DNA of 64,000 nucleotides from Segatella copri (lineage in GTDB: Bacteria; Bacteroidota; Bacteroidia; Bacteroidales; Bacteroidaceae), in assembly GCF_015074785.1 (NCBI RefSeq), contig NZ_CP042464.1, forward strand, positions 2,353,001 to 2,417,000, in the 5' to 3' direction. How positions within the stretch are numbered: the stretch's first letter is position 1; each line of letters begins with the position of its first letter. The position numbers were made by a program, and so were the translations under genes. Below are positions 1 through 7,724 of the stretch, piece after piece. The notes below the pieces were generated by a model, which saw only the letters and a list, made by a program, of their open reading frames with translations, had not been told where the DNA came from and made no database searches.

Positions 1-812
1 TCGTCACGCAACAGGTCTTCCATCGAGCGATTATCGCCGATATAACGATAAATTCCCCATTTGGGTCGTAGTCCAGCACAGTCAGTACGCCACATATCGC
101 AAGACTCTGCGTCTACGCGAAGCACTTGCTCGCCAGTTTTAACATCGTTAATAACCACCGAATACAGCCCTTTCTCCCCAAAACGAACACTTTCGGTCAC
201 CTCTACCCAATGGCCCATCAGTAAGGTTAAGTCTGCCGAAGCCATAGTCTTCAGAGCCCCCGTATGCCTATCATGATGTCTTACCTGTAGCACCTGCTTC
301 TCTTTCTTCCCGCTACCCGTGGTTCGACAAGTAAACGTAATGAGCGGCGTAGACACATCAGCCGTTCCAGCCTTATTGTCGATGCCTTTCAACTGATGGA
401 TATGTGTAAAATTCTTGGTTGTCAGCAATCCCTTAGGCAGCAGAAACTTCCATTTGAAAACCATCGTTTCGCCTTCAAAGCCAATCATAGCCTCTGGCGA
501 ATTATCGAAAGTCTTGATTTCGTTGCGCTGTCGATCGGTAGTACTCTCAATGCCCCGGTCATCATCTATTTGGGCATGAATGAAAAACTGAAACACATAT
601 TTTTTCAGCGTCTCATCCATGACTTGCTGTATGTGCTGAAAAGGCTCAGAAGCATGGTCGCGCGAGAAATCAGGACACTCATACATATATCCCGAAGAAG
701 TAATCAGTTGATAGGTCGTTGAGCTTTTACCATCGGCAATGAGTGTTCCGTCAGGTTCACCTGCCATCACCGACAATGGTAACATCACAACTGCCAAAAT
801 TAGATATTTCAT
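1..812 (-). CDS. Secreted polysaccharide-lyase-like jelly-roll protein, 3' end outside window
   Basis: The reading frame is open from an ATG at 812 to the window edge (270 codons seen). It begins with a clear signal peptide (residues 1-17, ending SVMA). The remainder looks like the beta-jelly-roll lyases of the heparin lyase I / PF14099 type: a WKF strand, a conserved HQLK, a GHWVEV strand and, near the end, RPKWGIYR. These are family hallmarks from memory; the exact PL family cannot be settled because the C-terminus is missing. The same frame continues upstream without a stop into a kduD remnant to an ATG at 971, so a 53-residue N-terminal extension is possible. I prefer the ATG at 812 because only that start exposes the signal peptide. 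It is the last visible gene of the leftward alginate operon and probably makes another periplasmic or surface lyase. Confidence 0.7.
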   Translation of the reverse strand, partial: MKYLILAVVMLPLSVMAGEPDGTLIADGKSSTTYQLITSSGYMYECPDFSRDHASEPFQHIQQVMDETLKKYVFQFFIHAQIDDDRGIESTTDRQRNEIKTFDNSPEAMIGFEGETMVFKWKFLLPKGLLTTKNFTHIHQLKGIDNKAGTADVSTPLITFTCRTTGSGKKEKQVLQVRHHDRHTGALKTMASADLTLLMGHWVEVTESVRFGEKGLYSVVINDVKTGEQVLRVDAESCDMWRTDCAGLRPKWGIYRYIGDNRSMEDLLRD

Positions 813-971
813 ATCGTCGGCAAGATCCTGATCCATGTGATGCTGTGAACGCCAGTTGAACGCAATCTTAGCGCCTGCATTATAAAGAGCCTCCGCCATA
901 GCGAAGCAAATGCCATAAGCGGCACCGGTAACGAGAGCTACCTTGCCCTCAAGTGAAAACATTTTGTCCAT
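813..971 (-). pseudogene. kduD: 5' fragment of kduD (SDR, 2-dehydro-3-deoxygluconate 5-dehydrogenase type)
   Basis: Fifty-three codons from the ATG at 971 read as the N-terminus of a KduD/gluconate 5-dehydrogenase SDR (MDKMFSLEGKVALVTG, then AMAEALYNAGAKIAF and RSQHHMDQ). The match to the family stops abruptly after LAD, where the next gene's ATG begins in the same frame. The cofactor loop normally reads TGxxxGIG; here it is TGAAYGIC, so the last glycine is lost. Only about a fifth of the enzyme is present, without the catalytic Tyr-Lys, so it cannot be active. It starts 11 bp after the kduI remnant, the native kduI-kduD order, so this is a relic of a real operon cut on both sides. Confidence 0.8.
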
Positions 972-982
972 AGTAGTATTGT

Positions 983-1190
983 TTATTTTAAATCAGTAGT
1001 CTTAATCTTCTGCATATCTGTGTAGTCGAGGTTCTCGCCTGCCATACCCCAGATAAAGGTGTAGTTGCTTGTACCAGCAGCGCAGTGGATAGACCATTGC
1101 GGAGAGATAACAGCCTGCTCGTTGTCCATCCACTTGATGGGCGTGTTTCCTGTGGCTCGCCCATCAAGTGGCATAAATTGAACAATTATT
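983..1190 (-). pseudogene. kduI: 3' fragment of kduI (5-keto-4-deoxyuronate isomerase), frameshifted
   Basis: The last 50 or so codons read as the KduI C-terminus ([20 protein letters not shown], followed by [17 protein letters not shown]) and stop at 983. Upstream of about 1140 the KduI-like sequence ([10 protein letters not shown]) continues in another frame; a missing base near 1138-1141 explains the shift. Nothing KduI-like remains beyond about 1190, and the gltD stop lies at 1203. About four fifths of the gene is gone. KduI acts on the pectin/uronate product DKI, whereas this operon has its own KdgF and SDR route from alginate, so loss would be tolerated. Confidence 0.82.
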
Positions 1191-1202
1191 TTAAGCAAGC
1201 AC

Positions 1203-2564
1203 CTATTCCACGGTGCCTTGCTGCTCAATGCGCTTGGCCTCTTCCAAGAGCTTGATGGCATCCACATACTGGGCGATGCCCTGTGCCACCTCCTTGGCTG
1301 CCTTCATCGCAAGAACCACAGTCTGAGGACGATGCACCACATCACCTCCGGCAAATACGCCTCGGCGAGTGGTCATACCGTATGGACGTTCCACCACCTT
1401 GACATAGCCCTTCTCATCTACCTCGATACCTGCCGTGGTAGACACGATGCGATTGGCTGGACGAGAACCGATGGCCAGATAGATGCGGTCGAACTTCTCC
1501 ACTCTCTCGCCCTCTGGGGTATTGAGCACACAGCTGCCGAGTCTACCATTCTTGCCCTTGAGGAAAGCCTCTACGGTGGTCTTCCACTCAAACTTCACTC
1601 CTTCCTTCACAGCCTCCTCATACTCGCTCTGGATGGCAGGCATCTCTTCCTGGGTCTTGCGATAGAGCACAGTTACGTCGGCTCCCAGTCGGATAGCGGT
1701 ACGAGCGGCATCCATCGCCACATTGCCACCGCCGATGACGCCTACCTTCTCGCCATCACGCAGAGGCACCATCTCTCTAGTCAAGGCACCCTCATTATAG
1801 GCATTCACATTGTGCAGGAAGTAGGTGCTCTGGCTCACACCATGGAGCTTGCTGCCCGGTGTGGAATCCATGTTCTGTGGCACACTGGTACCCGTGCCCA
1901 TGAAGATAGCATCATAGCCGGCACGGAACAGGCTGTCGATGGTAACATTGTTCTCACCCACCATGCTTTTGGTGATAAACTGTACGCCCAATGCCTCAAT
2001 CTTGCTCACCTCATCGCGCACCACGCTCTTAGGCAGTCGATACTCAGGAATGCCATACATCAGCACACCGCCCGGCTCTGCCTGTCCCTCGAAGATGGTT
2101 ACATTGAAGCCCTGGCGAGCCAAATCGCCCGCTACGGTCAGACCTGCAGGTCCTGAACCGATGACGGCTACCCTGCCACGAGTTTTCTGTGGCAAGCGCT
2201 CACGAGAGAGATTCATCTTGGTATCGAAGTCGGCGAGAAACTGCTCCAACTTGCCTATCTGCACCGGTTTGCCCTTCTTGCCCAGCACACAGTGACCCTG
2301 GCACTGCTTCTCGTGAGGGCACACACGGCCGCAGATGGCAGGCAGGTTGCTCTTGGCATTGATGATGCTCATCGCCGCACCCATATTGCCCATGGACAAT
2401 TCGTGTACAAAGTCGGGGATATCATTCTCTATAGGACAGCCCTTGCGACACTGCGGAATCTTGCAGTGCAGACAGCGCTTGGCCTCCTCAATAGCCTCTC
2501 GGGTAGAGAAGCCCTCGTTTACCACTTGGAAATTTATATCTTTCTTTTCTTCCTGTTCACTCAT
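1203..2564 (-). CDS. gltD: Glutamate synthase small-subunit-like NADPH oxidoreductase (GltD family)
   Basis: This 453-residue protein has the full GltD layout: an N-terminal 2x[4Fe-4S] domain with Cys 31, 34, 39, 43 and Cys 78, 82, 88, 92; an FAD-binding GSGPAGL at 136-142; an NADPH-binding [10 protein letters not shown]; and a C-terminal FAGGD motif for FAD. I chose the ATG at 2564 rather than a longer upstream start because AGGAG sits about 10 bp before it. GltD passes NADPH electrons to glutamate synthase or related partners. No large subunit is visible nearby. It follows kdgA by 25 bp and is probably cotranscribed, which is unusual for a sugar-catabolic operon. It may be a passenger brought in by the rearrangement that cut kduI just downstream, or it may act in redox balance. 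Confidence 0.88.
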   Translation of the reverse strand: MSEQEEKKDINFQVVNEGFSTREAIEEAKRCLHCKIPQCRKGCPIENDIPDFVHELSMGNMGAAMSIINAKSNLPAICGRVCPHEKQCQGHCVLGKKGKPVQIGKLEQFLADFDTKMNLSRERLPQKTRGRVAVIGSGPAGLTVAGDLARQGFNVTIFEGQAEPGGVLMYGIPEYRLPKSVVRDEVSKIEALGVQFITKSMVGENNVTIDSLFRAGYDAIFMGTGTSVPQNMDSTPGSKLHGVSQSTYFLHNVNAYNEGALTREMVPLRDGEKVGVIGGGNVAMDAARTAIRLGADVTVLYRKTQEEMPAIQSEYEEAVKEGVKFEWKTTVEAFLKGKNGRLGSCVLNTPEGERVEKFDRIYLAIGSRPANRIVSTTAGIEVDEKGYVKVVERPYGMTTRRGVFAGGDVVHRPQTVVLAMKAAKEVAQGIAQYVDAIKLLEEAKRIEQQGTVE

Positions 2565-2589
2565 ACTTGTTACTCTCCTATTTTTAAAG

Positions 2590-3255
2590 TTACTGAGCCT
2601 GTGCAACAAAAGCCAAAGACTCACGGCACTTGTCGCTCACTGCCTTCCAATCACCAGCAGCGATAGTGGCCTTCGGGAAAAGCTTAGAGCCCATACCTAC
2701 ACAGTTGGCACCTGCCTTAATCCAAGAAGCTATGTTATCTGCATCTGGAGATACACCACCTGTAACCATGATAAGCGACCAAGGCATTGGGGCCTTCAAG
2801 CCCTTAACAAAGTTAGTACCAAGAACGTCACCAGGGAATACCTTGCAAAGATCGCAACCCATCTCCTGAGCCATACCGACCTCTGTTACTGAGCCACATC
2901 CTGGTGTATAAGGAATAAGACGACGGTTGCAAACCTTAGCTACGTCTGGGTTGAACAACGGACCTACTACAAAGCAAGCACCAAGCTGAATGTAAAGAGA
3001 TGCTGTAGGAGCGTCGACGATAGAGCCTACACCCATTGCCATATCTGGACATTCCTTAGCTGCAAACTTAACTACCTCAGCGAATACCTCGTGAGCGAAG
3101 TCACCACGGTTGGTAAACTCGAATGCACGAACACCACCATCATAGCAAGCCTTTACGATGTTCTTTGCTATCTCTACGTCGTTATTATAGAATACAGGCA
3201 CCATACCAGTCTCGGTAATCTTTGCAAGCACCTGCTGTTTGTTGAATTTAGCCAT
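2590..3255 (-). CDS. kdgA: KDPG/KHG aldolase (2-dehydro-3-deoxy-phosphogluconate aldolase)
   Basis: A 221-residue class I aldolase of the Eda/KdgA family. It cleaves 2-keto-3-deoxy-6-phosphogluconate to pyruvate and glyceraldehyde-3-phosphate, the last step of alginate-derived uronate catabolism. The Schiff-base lysine is Lys138 in [10 protein letters not shown], and the general-base glutamate is Glu46 in FEFTNR. A phosphate-binding GGVSPD loop is present near the C-terminus. I use the ATG at 3255 (MAKFNKQQ); the upstream extension is a C-rich stretch with no protein character. A gap of 234 bp separates it from kdgK. That gap is AT-rich, has one pyrimidine-rich patch around 3275-3295, and shows no clear promoter. 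Confidence 0.93.
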   Translation of the reverse strand: MAKFNKQQVLAKITETGMVPVFYNNDVEIAKNIVKACYDGGVRAFEFTNRGDFAHEVFAEVVKFAAKECPDMAMGVGSIVDAPTASLYIQLGACFVVGPLFNPDVAKVCNRRLIPYTPGCGSVTEVGMAQEMGCDLCKVFPGDVLGTNFVKGLKAPMPWSLIMVTGGVSPDADNIASWIKAGANCVGMGSKLFPKATIAAGDWKAVSDKCRESLAFVAQAQ

Positions 3256-3489
3256 AATGATAAATGAAAAGCCCTCCCCCCATCTCCTTCCCCATAGGGA
3301 GAGGAGTGGTATGTTAGGCAAATTATTGTTTAAAATAAAGTTATTATTATATAAAGCTTAAGCTCTCTCCTTCCTTTTATCAGCTATATATTATAGGTAT
3401 AAAAGCTGTATTAAAACTTTTATAAGCAATATCAGCATACAAATCGTCCACTATTGGGATGGGACGTAGGTGAGGCTTTTAGCCTTTAT

Positions 3490-4512
3490 TTATCGCTGTA
3501 CACGACCATTAGCATTGCCAGCTGCCAAAGCCTCTACCTCATCAACTGTAACAAGGTTGAAGTCACCGTTAATAGTGTGCTTCAATGCCGAAGCTGCAAC
3601 GGCAAACTCAAGAGCTTCACCCTGTGTAGGCTTTGTAAGCAAACCATGGATAAGACCACCTGAGAATGAGTCGCCACCACCTACACGGTCGATAATAGGC
3701 ATAATGTCATAACGACGGCTCTCATAGAACTCCTCGCCGTTATAGATAAGAGCCTTCCAACCATTATGTGTTGCCGAGAAGCTCTCGCGCAGAGTAGAAA
3801 CAACATACTTGAAGCCAAACTCCTTCTTCATCTGCTCGAAAATCTTGTGATAGCCGCTTGCGTCGGTCTGTCCACCCTCAACGTCAGCGTCTGGCTTAAA
3901 GCCAAGGCAGAGCTGTGCGTCTTCCTCGTTGCCTATGCAAACATCAACATACTTCATCAAAGGACGCATTACAGAGATAGCCTTCTCTGATGTCCAGAGC
4001 TTCTTACGGAAGTTGAGGTCAACACTCACTGTTACACCGTGACGCTTAGCAGCCTCACAAGCAAGACGTGTAAGCTCGGCAGCATTGTCGCTGATAGCAG
4101 TAGTAATGCCACTCCAGTGGAACCACTGAGCACCTTCCATGATAGCATCGAAGTCGAAATCCTCTGGCTTAGCTTCTGCAATAGCAGAGTGAGCACGGTC
4201 GTAAACAACCTTTGACGGACGCATAGAAGCACCTGTCTCAGCATAGTATAGACCCACACGATCGCCACCACGAGCAACGAAGCTTGTATCTACACCATAA
4301 CGACGCAATGCGTTAACTGCCATCTGACCAATCTCATGCTTAGGAAGCTTGCTCACAAAGTAAGCCTCATGACCATAATTAGCTACACTAACAGCTACGT
4401 TAGCCTCACCGCCACCAGGGATGACGCGAAGAGTTTCTGACTGGATAAAACGGTCGTTACCGACTGGAGAAAGGCGAAGCATAATCTCGCCTAGGGTTAT
4501 AATCTTTGCCAT
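3490..4512 (-). CDS. kdgK: 2-keto-3-deoxygluconate kinase (PfkB family)
   Basis: This 340-residue PfkB/ribokinase-type sugar kinase phosphorylates KDG to KDPG, feeding the aldolase downstream. The N-terminal substrate-binding segment (LGEIMLRLSP, then PGGGEANVAV) and the C-terminal PfkB signature with catalytic Asp281 (DRVGGGDSFSGG) are intact. Length is normal for Bacteroidetes KdgK. Substrate is inferred from context: the SDR, KdgF and alginate lyases upstream make KDG, and KdgA downstream uses KDPG. Confidence 0.93.
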   Translation of the reverse strand: MAKIITLGEIMLRLSPVGNDRFIQSETLRVIPGGGEANVAVSVANYGHEAYFVSKLPKHEIGQMAVNALRRYGVDTSFVARGGDRVGLYYAETGASMRPSKVVYDRAHSAIAEAKPEDFDFDAIMEGAQWFHWSGITTAISDNAAELTRLACEAAKRHGVTVSVDLNFRKKLWTSEKAISVMRPLMKYVDVCIGNEEDAQLCLGFKPDADVEGGQTDASGYHKIFEQMKKEFGFKYVVSTLRESFSATHNGWKALIYNGEEFYESRRYDIMPIIDRVGGGDSFSGGLIHGLLTKPTQGEALEFAVAASALKHTINGDFNLVTVDEVEALAAGNANGRVQR

Positions 4513-4525
4513 AAATATATATTTA

Positions 4526-4554
4526 TTTTGTTCGTTAATATTTTTTGTTCGTTA
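4526..4554. repeat. 12-bp direct repeat in the kdgK leader
   Basis: TTTTGTTCGTTA occurs at 4526-4537 and again at 4543-4554, 17 bp apart, just upstream of the kdgK start codon. Its role is unknown; it could be a protein or RNA site affecting kdgK translation, or a chance slippage duplication. The rest of the 148-bp gap (4555-4660) contains only small palindromes, such as AATACTGTAGTATT around 4610-4625. Confidence 0.5.
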
Positions 4555-4660
4555 CCTACTATGTTATAATGTGACTATCTTTTAAGATACGCTTGTATAG
4601 TTTCTTAATACTACAGTATTCTCGTCGAGAACTGTCTATCACGTCATAGAGAAGCTTCTA

Positions 4661-5656
4661 TCACTTCAAGTTCTTCTGTATGAAATCGGCCGATTTGAAA
4701 AAGATTTCCTCCATCTTGTCTGAACCTTTCGACGATAAGTTGTGATCATAGAAAGGATAGACGGAAAGCACAGCCTCACCACCCTTCTGCTTTACAGCAT
4801 CAGCCAACATCTTGCTCTGTTCGCACTCCACTGTCAAGTCGTAGGTTCCACAGACGAGCAGACAAGCAGGAATATTCTTCTGGGGGATGAGGTTGATGGG
4901 CGACACGGCAGCGAGCGTTTTAGGATTGAGCTGATCGAAATAAGCGATGCGCTGAGCATCCTTCGTCTTTGCCGTAATCTTAGCCTTCTGCAGATCATAG
5001 ATTCCAGAATAGCCCACCAGCAGTTTGGCTTGCGACTTCATGGCACCCACAGCTGCCAGATGAGCTCCCGCTGACGTACCTAAGAATCCAAAACAAGAGG
5101 GGTCTACATGAAGTTCTTTGGCATGGTTTTGCACATATTTCAGCGCATCCATCACATCCTGTATCGTGACCTGAATCGTGGCTCCTGGCTGTGGCGCCAA
5201 GGTATAAGAAACTCTCACGCCTGTGATTCCAGCCTGTTTGGCAAGATATTGCGACAAGACCTTAGAAGAACCATTGTTACTAGTGCGCCATCCCCCGCCA
5301 TGCAGATAAATCATAAAAGGTGCGGGCTTGTCCGAAACCGCCTTGTCTACAGAAAGAATCAGTTCATAACCATTCGCTTTCTTGTAGACGATGTCTACTG
5401 TTTCTACGCCCTTGTAGAGTTTGCTTGTCAGTCTTTGCGGTTCATACTTATATGGCACCAGCACATCAGTAAGCTTACTCATGTCCATGCGTGCCTTGGC
5501 ATAACGCGCTTCTTGCAAGAGTTTATACCCACCCTGTCCATCCTCTATCAGCTTCATGGCATAGTGATTGGTGAGTTGAGTGGTCTGTGCCTTCACACCT
5601 ATAGCAGTGCCTAACATGGCACAAACCAAGCATAATAAAGATAAATATTTTTTCAT
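4661..5656 (-). CDS. Secreted alpha/beta-hydrolase, probable carbohydrate acetyl esterase
   Basis: A 331-residue protein with a signal peptide (cleavage near VKAQ, residue 24). It has the hormone-sensitive-lipase/BD-FAE esterase pattern: oxyanion-hole HGGGW at 119-123, nucleophile Ser195 in GTSAG, acid Asp273 in CGTYD, and His305 in YDHN. Such enzymes remove acetyl or feruloyl groups from polysaccharides. Within an alginate locus, a plausible substrate is O-acetylated alginate of bacterial origin, since algal alginate is not acetylated. That is inference; the protein could be a general esterase. It lies between kdgK and the PL38-like gene in the same leftward operon. Confidence 0.85.
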   Translation of the reverse strand: MKKYLSLLCLVCAMLGTAIGVKAQTTQLTNHYAMKLIEDGQGGYKLLQEARYAKARMDMSKLTDVLVPYKYEPQRLTSKLYKGVETVDIVYKKANGYELILSVDKAVSDKPAPFMIYLHGGGWRTSNNGSSKVLSQYLAKQAGITGVRVSYTLAPQPGATIQVTIQDVMDALKYVQNHAKELHVDPSCFGFLGTSAGAHLAAVGAMKSQAKLLVGYSGIYDLQKAKITAKTKDAQRIAYFDQLNPKTLAAVSPINLIPQKNIPACLLVCGTYDLTVECEQSKMLADAVKQKGGEAVLSVYPFYDHNLSSKGSDKMEEIFFKSADFIQKNLK

Positions 5657-5710
5657 TTTCTGAATCTTATCAATAAATCATTTATGTTTCGGCAGTTCTA
5701 CCAAATGGGG

Positions 5711-6904
5711 TTAGCGACTGATCTGAACGTCGTAATAAGGCATCAACAGAGCACTTTTATCCGTCATTCCCAGCTGATAAGCCAGTTTGGTGTAGTTTTT
5801 ATTTCCCAAAGCCTTTCCTGCTTCGAGCAAGATAGGAGTAGCACGTTGGGCATCAAACTTTTTGATTTGCTTGTACGTCCACTTCTCTGGCGACTTGTAA
5901 TAAGGATACAAGAAAGCGACGACATCTGCCAATGACTTTTGCGAAGCAGTCTTCATAGTCCAGAGATTTTCACCGATACCTGCAGCTATAAAAGAAGCCT
6001 GCAAAGATGCCTCACAAACAAAGGTGGAATAGTGCAAGGACAAAGTGCGAGCCAACTCCTGTGGCAGTGAACCATTCTCAGCTATCTGATTGTTGAGTTT
6101 CTGCATGAAGTCGTCGCGCAGCACTTCTCTGATTCGATTTTCGTAACCCAAGAAAGCTAATAGTTCCATGTGCGTCACGTCAAACCACAAGCCATGATTG
6201 TTTTTAGTTCTACGCTCCATTTGTCCCTGAGTACTGTGCTCCATCCAATACAAGAAAGCCTTTCCCCATTCAGTGAGTTGTGTCTGGTCATGCTCTGTCC
6301 ATCCAGCATAATCCTTGATGAGAGCCGACATACACAGAGCTCTACAAGCATGACGCGCATCCAGTATGCCCGTACCACGAAGTTTGGTGCGTCCAGGGAT
6401 GAACTGTGAATAAGTCATATTGGGATTCATACCCGTGATGCTGTCGGTAAACCATGCACGCAGATAACGCGCACAATGTTCAGCATACAAACTTTTGCCT
6501 GTGACATAATATAACAAAGAAAGACAGTCTACGGCATTAGCCATTTTCACCATAGCCTTCTCGCTCATATAAGAATCGATTTCAGGATTCACCTTACCAT
6601 CATGTCGCACATAAGGGAGTCCGTCTTTCTTTGTCGTATCCGGCCACCAGTAGCGAGACAAAGAGATGTAATCACGAGCATCATTAGAGGGAGGTAATAT
6701 CTTCGACTTGACCGTAGGGGCCTTGTCCTTCATCAGTTTAACCGCCATCCCCTCATAGAAGCCAACCATCTTAACAGCCTGCTCATTGTTGTGCAGATAA
6801 GCCTCTTTAAGAGCAGACAGTCGCTGCTTGTCAAGAGGCAGAATCTGAGCCTTTGCAGAGACCAAAGCCCCTGCAAAGACCAGTAATACTATGAGTTTTC
6901 TCAT
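5711..6904 (-). CDS. Alginate lyase, PL38-like (alginate_lyase fold)
   Basis: This 397-residue secreted protein has a signal peptide (cleavage after KAQ, residue 20) and an all-helical alginate_lyase-type domain. Visible family marks are SRYWWPDT at 83-90, a helical repeat with YYVTGKSLYAEHCARYLRAW, and the active-site stretch KNNHGLWFD with Asn236/His237, matching the Asn-His pair of AlgL-type lyases. The grouping of PL6, PL17 and PL38 is the set known from alginate-growing gut Bacteroides, which supports PL38 here. It probably cuts polymannuronate-rich alginate in the periplasm or at the surface. Assignment to PL38 rather than PL5 is from context and memory and needs a family HMM. Confidence 0.8.
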   Translation of the reverse strand: MRKLIVLLVFAGALVSAKAQILPLDKQRLSALKEAYLHNNEQAVKMVGFYEGMAVKLMKDKAPTVKSKILPPSNDARDYISLSRYWWPDTTKKDGLPYVRHDGKVNPEIDSYMSEKAMVKMANAVDCLSLLYYVTGKSLYAEHCARYLRAWFTDSITGMNPNMTYSQFIPGRTKLRGTGILDARHACRALCMSALIKDYAGWTEHDQTQLTEWGKAFLYWMEHSTQGQMERRTKNNHGLWFDVTHMELLAFLGYENRIREVLRDDFMQKLNNQIAENGSLPQELARTLSLHYSTFVCEASLQASFIAAGIGENLWTMKTASQKSLADVVAFLYPYYKSPEKWTYKQIKKFDAQRATPILLEAGKALGNKNYTKLAYQLGMTDKSALLMPYYDVQISR

Positions 6905-6921
6905 TTATTATCTACGATTTA

Positions 6922-7677
6922 TTATGAGAAGAATACACCACCATTGATATCGATGTTGGCACCTGTGATGTAAGAAGCCTCATCGCTTGCCAAGTAGCAT
7001 ACCAAGTCAGCCACCTCATCAGCCTGACCCTCACGGCGCAGAGGATAGTTTCCCTTCATACGCTCACGATTCTCAGGAGTGTTGAAGATGTCGTGGAAAG
7101 ATGTAGCTATCGTACCAGGGCAAACAGCGTTGACACGAATGCCATCAGGACCCAACTCCTTAGCCATAGAACGAGTAAAGGTAGAAACCGCAGCCTTAGA
7201 TGTGGCATAGAGCGAAGCACCAGCACCACCACCATCACGAGCAGCCAAAGAAGAGAAGTTTACAATAGAAGCACCAGCTGTCATGAAAGGCACAACAGCA
7301 CGAGTAGCCAACCATACAGAACGCATATTAACATCCATTACGATGTCATACCAGTCGTCTTCCTGCTCGGCAATCTTCTTACGGCCAACCATACCGCCTA
7401 CTACGTTTACCAAGACATCAATCTTTTCGCCAAAGGCTTTCTGAGTCTCTGCTACAAGATTCTTCACATCAGCCACCTTGGTCATGTCGCCTTTCACGAG
7501 AATGCACTCGCCACCTACCTGACTGATTAACTCAGCAGTCTCCTTGGCAGCTGCCTCATTACCGAAATAGTTAACGCAAACCTTGGCACCATCGGCTGCC
7601 AACTGCACTGATACTGCTCTACCCAAGTCTCTTGAACCACCAGTAACGATGGCTACTTTATTTTCAAATCTTTTCAT
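6922..7677 (-). CDS. SDR-family oxidoreductase, probable DEH reductase
   Basis: A 251-residue classical short-chain dehydrogenase. It has the cofactor motif TGGSRDLG at 12-19, NVVG at 91-94 in place of the usual NNAG, Asn117, Ser142/143 in NFSSLA, and catalytic Tyr157-x3-Lys161 (YATSK). In alginate pathways an SDR reduces 4-deoxy-L-erythro-5-hexoseulose uronate (DEH) to 2-keto-3-deoxygluconate. The position between lyases, transporter and KdgK supports that role. It replaces the KduI-KduD route whose remnants sit at the left end of the window. The protein has no signal peptide, so it is cytoplasmic. Cofactor preference cannot be read safely. Confidence 0.87.
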   Translation of the reverse strand: MKRFENKVAIVTGGSRDLGRAVSVQLAADGAKVCVNYFGNEAAAKETAELISQVGGECILVKGDMTKVADVKNLVAETQKAFGEKIDVLVNVVGGMVGRKKIAEQEDDWYDIVMDVNMRSVWLATRAVVPFMTAGASIVNFSSLAARDGGGAGASLYATSKAAVSTFTRSMAKELGPDGIRVNAVCPGTIATSFHDIFNTPENRERMKGNYPLRREGQADEVADLVCYLASDEASYITGANIDINGGVFFS

Positions 7678-7724
7678 ATTAATTTAATAATTTAGTTATT
7701 TTGTATTAATTGTATTTTTTCTAT

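Noticed and set aside
1218..2156. 312-codon ORF on the plus strand
   Set aside because: It lies fully antisense to gltD and has no family-like sequence; gltD is the real gene.
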